DNA of 64,000 nucleotides from Nonomuraea deserti (GTDB lineage Bacteria; Actinomycetota; Actinomycetes; Streptosporangiales; Streptosporangiaceae), in contig NZ_SMKO01000022.1 in the NCBI RefSeq assembly GCF_004348685.1, positions 1-64,000 of the forward strand, written 5' to 3'. Each line of letters opens with the position of its first letter. Within the stretch, counting starts at the first letter, position 1. The notes under the pieces were generated by a model. The model did not search any database, was not told where the DNA came from, and saw only the letters and a list, made by a program, of their open reading frames with translations. The translations under genes were made by a program, and so were the position numbers. Shown piece after piece: positions 59,289 to 64,000 of the stretch.

Positions 59289-60403
59289 TCCTGATCCTCT
59301 GCGCCGGCCTGATCGTCATCGCGCTGGTCACCTGCCTGATGCTGATGCTTCCCGCGCTGGCCAGGCCCACCATGCCGTTCGGAGTGCGCGTGGGCGTCCA
59401 GCGGGTGAACGATCCGGCCGTCATCGCCGCGCGTCGGGTCTACGGTCGCCTGACCGTGGTGGCGGCCGCGTTCGCTGCGGTGGTCTCGGTCCCGGTGGTG
59501 CTGGTCACCGGATCCGCCGCCGCGATCGGCATCACCGCGTCGGTGGTGGCGGTCGCGGACGTACTGGTGTTCTACCGCGCCCATCGCATGATCCGCACCG
59601 CCAAGCTCATCGGGGCGTGGACGACCGAGCGACGCCAGGCCGTCGCCGTGGACACCACCTTCCGCACCGACCCGGTTCGCGTGCCCTGGTCGTGGGGCCT
59701 TTCCGCTCTGGGCGTCCTCCTGCTCACCGCGGCCGTCGGCTGGGCGCGCCACGGCTCGTTGCCGGCCACGCTGCCGCAGTTCTTCGAGTTCGGCACGGAC
59801 TCCACGCAGCGTGAGCCCACGACCGTGCTGAGTGCCTTCCAGCCGGTGATCTACCAGATCGCCGTCTCTCTGATCGTCGTCGCCGTGGTCATGGTCGTGC
59901 TGCGCGCCCGGCCCGACCTCGATGCCGCCCGGCCCAGGGGCTCGGCCCGCCGCTACCGCATCTACCTGCGCGGAATGGCGGTGATGACGCTCCTGACCGC
60001 GGCCTGCCTGAACCTGAGCCTGCTTCTCGCGGCTCTGCACCTGTGGGAGATCGTCACTCCCACGATCGTCTGGCAGGTGATGATCTACGTGCCGCTCCTC
60101 GTGCTGGCGGGCGGCTGGCTGACGTGGGAGATCAAGGTGGGCCAGGCCGGGCACCGGCTGCCCGCTCTGCCGGGCGAGGAGCAGGAGGACTCGGGGCTCG
60201 GCCAGCGCGACGACGACCACCACTGGTTCCTGGCCGGCGCCGTCTACGTCAACCGCCGCGACCCGGCCCTGCTCGTGCACGACCGTCTCGGCTCCTCGTC
60301 GTGGACCCTCAACCTCGGCCATCCGATCGCATGGCTCCTGCTCGGCGCCCTCGCCGTGGGCCTGATCGTGTTGGCGGTGCTGCTGCTGACGGGTGCCCTC
60401 TGA
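59285..60403 (+). CDS. DUF1648/DUF5808-type membrane protein
   Basis: A 372-residue integral membrane protein with about eight helices. The N-terminal region (MPFGVRVGVQRVNDPAVIAA) and the later DDHHWFLAGAVYVNRRDPAL (then SSWTLNLGHPIAW) fit the DUF1648/DUF5808 pattern found beside GntR regulators. Cellular role unknown. GTG 59285 overlaps the GntR stop. Its last 160 bases overlap the extended end of the AraC gene on the other strand. Confidence 0.82.
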   Translation: MILILCAGLIVIALVTCLMLMLPALARPTMPFGVRVGVQRVNDPAVIAARRVYGRLTVVAAAFAAVVSVPVVLVTGSAAAIGITASVVAVADVLVFYRAHRMIRTAKLIGAWTTERRQAVAVDTTFRTDPVRVPWSWGLSALGVLLLTAAVGWARHGSLPATLPQFFEFGTDSTQREPTTVLSAFQPVIYQIAVSLIVVAVVMVVLRARPDLDAARPRGSARRYRIYLRGMAVMTLLTAACLNLSLLLAALHLWEIVTPTIVWQVMIYVPLLVLAGGWLTWEIKVGQAGHRLPALPGEEQEDSGLGQRDDDHHWFLAGAVYVNRRDPALLVHDRLGSSSWTLNLGHPIAWLLLGALAVGLIVLAVLLLTGAL

Positions 60404-61416
60404 TCCGCCCCGGAGTCGCAGCCTCTTCCGCATCCTGCGAGGCGGACCTGGACACAGCCATCCTGACGCGCCGTCCTGAGGGAGCGGACGCCGGTGACGC
60501 GAGGGGACGGCTCAGGGGAGGACACCCGCGGGAGCACGCGCCGTGTGACGCAGGCGGGCGGCGTCCTGGCTGGGGGCATGCCGAACTGGCGGCGGTATTC
60601 CCGGCTGAACTGCGACGGGTTGTCGTAGCCGACCCGGTGGCAGACTCCCGTGACGTCGTTCGGGTGGGTGGCGAGCAGCAGCCTGGCCTCCTGCAGCCGG
60701 ATCTGCTTCTGGAACTGGATGGGGCTCATCGCGGTCACCGCATGGAAGTTGCGGTAGAAGGCGGAGACGCTCATGCCGGACAACCTCGCGACGTCCTCGA
60801 CCCGGAAGCGTTGCGCGTAGTGCTCGCGGATCCAGCGCACGGCCCGGGAGACGTGGCTGAGACCGCTGTCGGCGAGGCCGAGCTGGCGGACCGTCGCCCC
60901 CAGCTCGCCGGTGATCACGCGCCACAGGATCTCGCGCTTGATCAGCGGGGCCAGCACGGCCCGGTCGCGGCGCTCGTCGAGGAGGCGCAGCAGCCGGACC
61001 GCCGCGTCGAGCAGCTGGGCCGGAGCGTCGCTGACGGCGATCCCCGACGACGCGCCGCCACCGATGGTGGGGAGGTCTCCAGGTCCGGCCGCCAGGAGCA
61101 CCTCGGCGACGGCGGACGGTTCCAGGGTGAGCCCGAAGCCCAGCGCCGGCTGCTCGGGGTCCGCCTGCAGGAACTGCCCGGTGACCGGCAGGTCGACCGA
61201 CGCGACCAGGTACTGGCCGGCGCCGTACTCGAAAATCCGGTCGCCCAGCGCGAGGCGCTTGGCCCCCTGGGCGATGACCGCCAGCACCGTGCCGGACATC
61301 GAGAGCGCCGGCGGGTCCGAACGGTCGATCTTCGAGACGAGGACACCGTCGATCTCGGTGGTCCAGTCGGGACGGGCATGGCGGGCCAGCAGATCACGGA
61401 GTTCTTCGAGCCGCAT
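60244..61416 (-). CDS. AraC-family regulator with unusual C-terminal extension
   Basis: A 390-residue regulator. The N-terminal cupin-like AraC_N domain (about 25-150) and the AraC DNA-binding region (AQRFRVEDVARLSGMSVSAF and ATHPNDVTGVCHRVGYDNPS) end by residue ~285. The following ~100 residues (from RQFGMPPARTPPACVTRR) are Arg/Pro/Ser-rich, unlike relatives, and run antisense over the end of the previous gene by 160 bases; a lost stop or frameshift is likely. It is divergent from an SDR gene, which it probably regulates. Confidence 0.82.
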   Translation of the reverse strand: MRLEELRDLLARHARPDWTTEIDGVLVSKIDRSDPPALSMSGTVLAVIAQGAKRLALGDRIFEYGAGQYLVASVDLPVTGQFLQADPEQPALGFGLTLEPSAVAEVLLAAGPGDLPTIGGGASSGIAVSDAPAQLLDAAVRLLRLLDERRDRAVLAPLIKREILWRVITGELGATVRQLGLADSGLSHVSRAVRWIREHYAQRFRVEDVARLSGMSVSAFYRNFHAVTAMSPIQFQKQIRLQEARLLLATHPNDVTGVCHRVGYDNPSQFSREYRRQFGMPPARTPPACVTRRVLPRVSSPEPSPRVTGVRSLRTARQDGCVQVRLAGCGRGCDSGADQRAPVSSSTANTIRPTARAPSRSHAIGWPRLRVHDEEPRRSCTSRAGSRRLT

Positions 61417-61665
61417 GCGGCCATTGCAGCACGATCCCGGGCCCCGGTCCCGTGCGCGAGAGGAACGTGCAAGTACGGGCGAGGATCGTTCTAACGTTTC
61501 CGCAGGTCACGCCGGTTGAATGGAATCACCTCATTCCGACACCGCAGGTCTCGGGGTCATGGCCTCTGTACGCGTACCGGCTGGGCCGCCCGAGTCCTGC
61601 CCCCGGACCCCGACGTAGAGCGCCGCCTTGCTCATACGCGGACACGCACGCAGGAGGAACACACC

Positions 61666-62424
61666 ATGAAGGTCGCCGTCGTCACGGGCGCCAGCTCCGG
61701 CATCGGGAAGAGCGCCGCCATCGAGATCGCCAAACGCGGAACCGGAGTCATCCTGACGTACGGGACCAGCGCGCGAGCAGGGCTGGATACGGCCGCCGCC
61801 ATCGAGAAGGAGGGCGGCAGGGCCGTCGCGCTGCCGCTGGACCTCGGCGATGTCGCCACCTTCGCGGCCTTCCGCGATGCGGTGGCCGGGGCGCTGCGCG
61901 ACACCTGGCAGCGCGACACCTTCGACCATCTGGTGAACAATGCCGGTTACGCCGAGGCGTCGCTGATCGAGGACACGAGCGAGGAGACGTTCGACAGGCT
62001 CATGCGGGTCCTGCTCAAGGGGCCGTACTTCCTCACCCAGCGGTTGCTGCCCCTGATGGCGGACGGCGGGGCCATCGTCAACACGAGCAGCAGCTCGGCG
62101 GCGACGGCGGGCCTGGAGCCCGGCTACTCGACCTACGCGTCGATGAAGGGCGGCCTCGACGTGCTGACCCGGTACATGGCCAAGGAGTTCAGCACGAGAG
62201 GCATCCGCGTCAACGCCGTCTCACCCGGTCCGACCCGCACCCGGCTCGGCGGCGACGCCTTCACCCGGTTCCCCGAGGTCGTCCAGGCCCTCGCGGAGAG
62301 GACCGCGCTCGGCCGGGTCGGCGAGCCCGACGAGATCGGCGCGATGATCGCCACGCTGGTCTCCGGCGAGAGCCGCTGGGTCACCGCTCAGAACATCGAG
62401 ATCTCGGGCGGCTTCAACCTCTAG
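61666..62424 (+). CDS. SDR-family oxidoreductase
   Basis: A 252-residue short-chain dehydrogenase. NAD(P)-binding TGASSGIG (residues 8-15), structural NNAG, catalytic Ser in NTSSSSAAT and YxxxK in YSTYASMKGG are all present, so it should be active. Substrate unknown; the relation to KR/FabG-type reductases is general. ATG 61666 follows CAGGAGGAA. Divergent from the AraC regulator (249-base gap). Confidence 0.92.
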   Translation: MKVAVVTGASSGIGKSAAIEIAKRGTGVILTYGTSARAGLDTAAAIEKEGGRAVALPLDLGDVATFAAFRDAVAGALRDTWQRDTFDHLVNNAGYAEASLIEDTSEETFDRLMRVLLKGPYFLTQRLLPLMADGGAIVNTSSSSAATAGLEPGYSTYASMKGGLDVLTRYMAKEFSTRGIRVNAVSPGPTRTRLGGDAFTRFPEVVQALAERTALGRVGEPDEIGAMIATLVSGESRWVTAQNIEISGGFNL

Positions 62425-62573
62425 ACGCGCAAGCCCCCGGCCGGCCGGACGGGCCGGGCAGCAGCGGCCCCTCCGCAGCCCTGACGGTCGGCCCGCCCGC
62501 AGCGTCGCCGGCGTCGCGGCGTGAGGGCACCCGGCTGGGGCGGCCCTCACGCCGCGTTCGTCTCACGCGGGAT

Positions 62574-63863
62574 CTAGGAGGTGAAGCTGGTGGTGGGGTC
62601 GGTGGTCGCGGTGGGGGTGCACAGGACCGCGTCGAACGTCTGGGCTACGGGTGTGTCCATGATGGCGCTCTGCGATCGGATGCTCTCCAGGGCCCTCACC
62701 TCCGGGTCGGGGGAGCGCAGATCGGTCAGGGTCACGCCGGCGGCGAGTCCGGCGTCCACCAGGGCCTTCTCCAAGCTTCGCGGAGGCGGGGGGTCGAGGC
62801 GGACGGACTCGATAGTGAATCCGACCGGGGAGTCCTCGGCGGGCCAGACCATGTCAGGCACGTGGCCGGCGGTGTGGGTCAGGCCCACGGCGCGGTAGTG
62901 CCGGCCGAGGTTGCGGGCGAGGTGGAGTCCCATCGGCAGCGCGGTGGGGTAACCCTCATAGGTGACCAGGGTCTTCTGGATGTGGTTGTTGTGCGCGACC
63001 ACGATGACACGGGCGTCGGGGCCGAGGCGTTCGAGGTGCCACGTCACGCAGGAGGCCATGTAGCGGTCGCGGATCGAGGTGTCGTCGGGCAGGCCCGACC
63101 CGGAGAGCAGACAGTTCATGGCCCGCAGCATGTAGTCGGTGTGGCAGGCCGCCTCCAGGTGCCGTCGGGCGACGTCGTAGCTGTGCTGGTCACTGCGGGC
63201 CACATAGAGCGGTTCGAGCGCGCGCATCCGCAGCGACAGCCGTGCCAGCCCGGCCGTCAGGGACTCCTGGCCGGCCGGGTCGAGGCTCGCCCACCGCGGG
63301 GCGGACGCGGCGGCCGAACCGCCGGTGATCGCGCCGGCCGTACGCAGGAGTCCGGCCACCATGTCGGCGACTCCCTCGTCGACCATCCGCAGGTAGCCGG
63401 CGACCGGGTCGAGATCGGGCCGGAGGGTCAGGCTGTTGGGCAGGTCGATACCGACGATCTGGACGGGATGGGACCTGCCGCGGTTGTAGCGGCGCAGCCA
63501 GCGCAGCAGCTCCCCGAACAGGTTGACGGTGTGCGGACCGGCCACCCGGGACAGGCCGTCCTCATCGCCGTCGCCGGCGAGCCAGGGATTGACGGCCGCG
63601 GCGTCACCGGAGCCCATCTCGAACGCCACAACGGTGAATCCGCAGCGTTCCAGCAGGTAACGGAGCAGTCGCGCGCGGGCGAGCGCGAACTCGTGCACGA
63701 AGTGCGCGCCCTCGCCGACGGCCACGACCCGGGCGCCTTCCACGATCGCGCGGAGGGGGTGGAGGTCGTCCAGGAGCGGCTCGTCGGGGTCGAGGGTGTC
63801 CAGCACGGTGATGTGCTCGGCCAGCGGATGGGCCGGACGCCCTGAAGAGGCGTGGAACGTCAT
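62574..63863 (-). CDS. Erythromycin esterase-family protein
   Basis: A 429-residue protein of the Ere/SuccinoglycanBP family. Active-site features visible: VGEGAHFVHEFALAR (Glu/His pair), FTVVAFEMGSGDA, and VVAHNNHIQKTL with the later His residues. True macrolide esterases are a minority of this family; many are of unknown function, so antibiotic inactivation is possible but not shown. ATG 63863 is used; an in-frame start 93 bases upstream lacks support. The remaining 137 bases to the window end show no gene. Confidence 0.85.
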   Translation of the reverse strand: MTFHASSGRPAHPLAEHITVLDTLDPDEPLLDDLHPLRAIVEGARVVAVGEGAHFVHEFALARARLLRYLLERCGFTVVAFEMGSGDAAAVNPWLAGDGDEDGLSRVAGPHTVNLFGELLRWLRRYNRGRSHPVQIVGIDLPNSLTLRPDLDPVAGYLRMVDEGVADMVAGLLRTAGAITGGSAAASAPRWASLDPAGQESLTAGLARLSLRMRALEPLYVARSDQHSYDVARRHLEAACHTDYMLRAMNCLLSGSGLPDDTSIRDRYMASCVTWHLERLGPDARVIVVAHNNHIQKTLVTYEGYPTALPMGLHLARNLGRHYRAVGLTHTAGHVPDMVWPAEDSPVGFTIESVRLDPPPPRSLEKALVDAGLAAGVTLTDLRSPDPEVRALESIRSQSAIMDTPVAQTFDAVLCTPTATTDPTTSFTS

Positions 63864-64000
63864 GGTGATGGTGCTCGTTTCTCTGTCGAGTGATGGTTGA
63901 CCTCGGTCGAGAGCGCGTGACAGATCACCGGAACACGGCTTCGCGCGTCCGGCCACCGCCGGAGCAGTGCGGGCTCCAGCGCTGCCGCCTCTCGCGGGTG

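Overview
The window is high-GC DNA from an actinobacterium. A complete Mce lipid-import operon, a partner-switching sigma-B-type stress module, a SpoIIE/ANTAR pair, a DhaKLM set, an actinobacterial T-box leader and the general gene style fit Streptosporangiales (Nonomuraea/Streptosporangium-like) best. That placement is an inference from gene content, not a sequence search.

Layout. 1-9450: end of tyrA, an accessory block (FAD oxidoreductase behind an ECF41-like promoter, DUF2795, GT2, TetR with a RibD-like reductase, cysteine-dioxygenase-like protein), then the housekeeping pair cmk-der and a T-box-controlled archaeal-type aspartyl-tRNA synthetase. 9480-14800: an LprG/P55-like lipoprotein-transporter pair, MarR regulator, a decayed IS200/IS605 element, a CDF metal exporter, a 58-aa membrane protein and an Sfp-type phosphopantetheinyl transferase. 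14815-23898 (minus): yrbEA-yrbEB-mceABCDEF-mam, almost every junction an ATGA-type overlap; no MceG/Mkl ATPase is present locally.

24040-38232: M24 peptidase, CBS protein, an exported Pro/Thr-rich protein, then a tightly coupled six-gene sugar operon (secreted GH114, PfkB kinase, intracellular GH4, ABC binding protein and two permeases). This looks like a dedicated route for alpha-linked galactosamine/galactose oligosaccharides. A cyclase plus thiamine-diphosphate enzyme pair and a PTS-dependent dihydroxyacetone kinase operon (dhaKLM) follow. 38406-47645: PlsC acyltransferase, a small Ser/Thr kinase, a GlxA regulator with a DJ-1/PfpI protein, proline catabolism (proline dehydrogenase, PruA) with a divergent PucR-type activator, a secreted GH16 enzyme and a GT4 glycosyltransferase.

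47751-53810: a general-stress signalling module (SpoIIE phosphatase, GAF-ANTAR protein, STAS antagonist, sigma-B/F-type factor, HATPase anti-sigma factor), then three small uncharacterised genes, two of which appear to be paralogues. 53880-57517: tRNA-Pro(GGG) followed by about 2.8 kb of decayed sequence (broken IS481 transposase, a secreted protein, a broken methyltransferase) closed by a second copy of the tRNA 3' end; this looks like an old tRNA-targeted integration scar. 57518-64000: a GntR-divergent locus (acyltransferase plus a 56-aa coupled ORF; DUF1648-like membrane protein), an AraC regulator divergent from an SDR oxidoreductase, and an erythromycin-esterase-family protein.

Most noteworthy are the T-box leader with an apparent Asp (GAC) specifier in front of an AspRS carrying residues typical of non-discriminating enzymes, the GH114-GH4 operon, the integration scar at tRNA-Pro, and several short-period tandem repeats (48, 39, 13, 29 and 55 bp).
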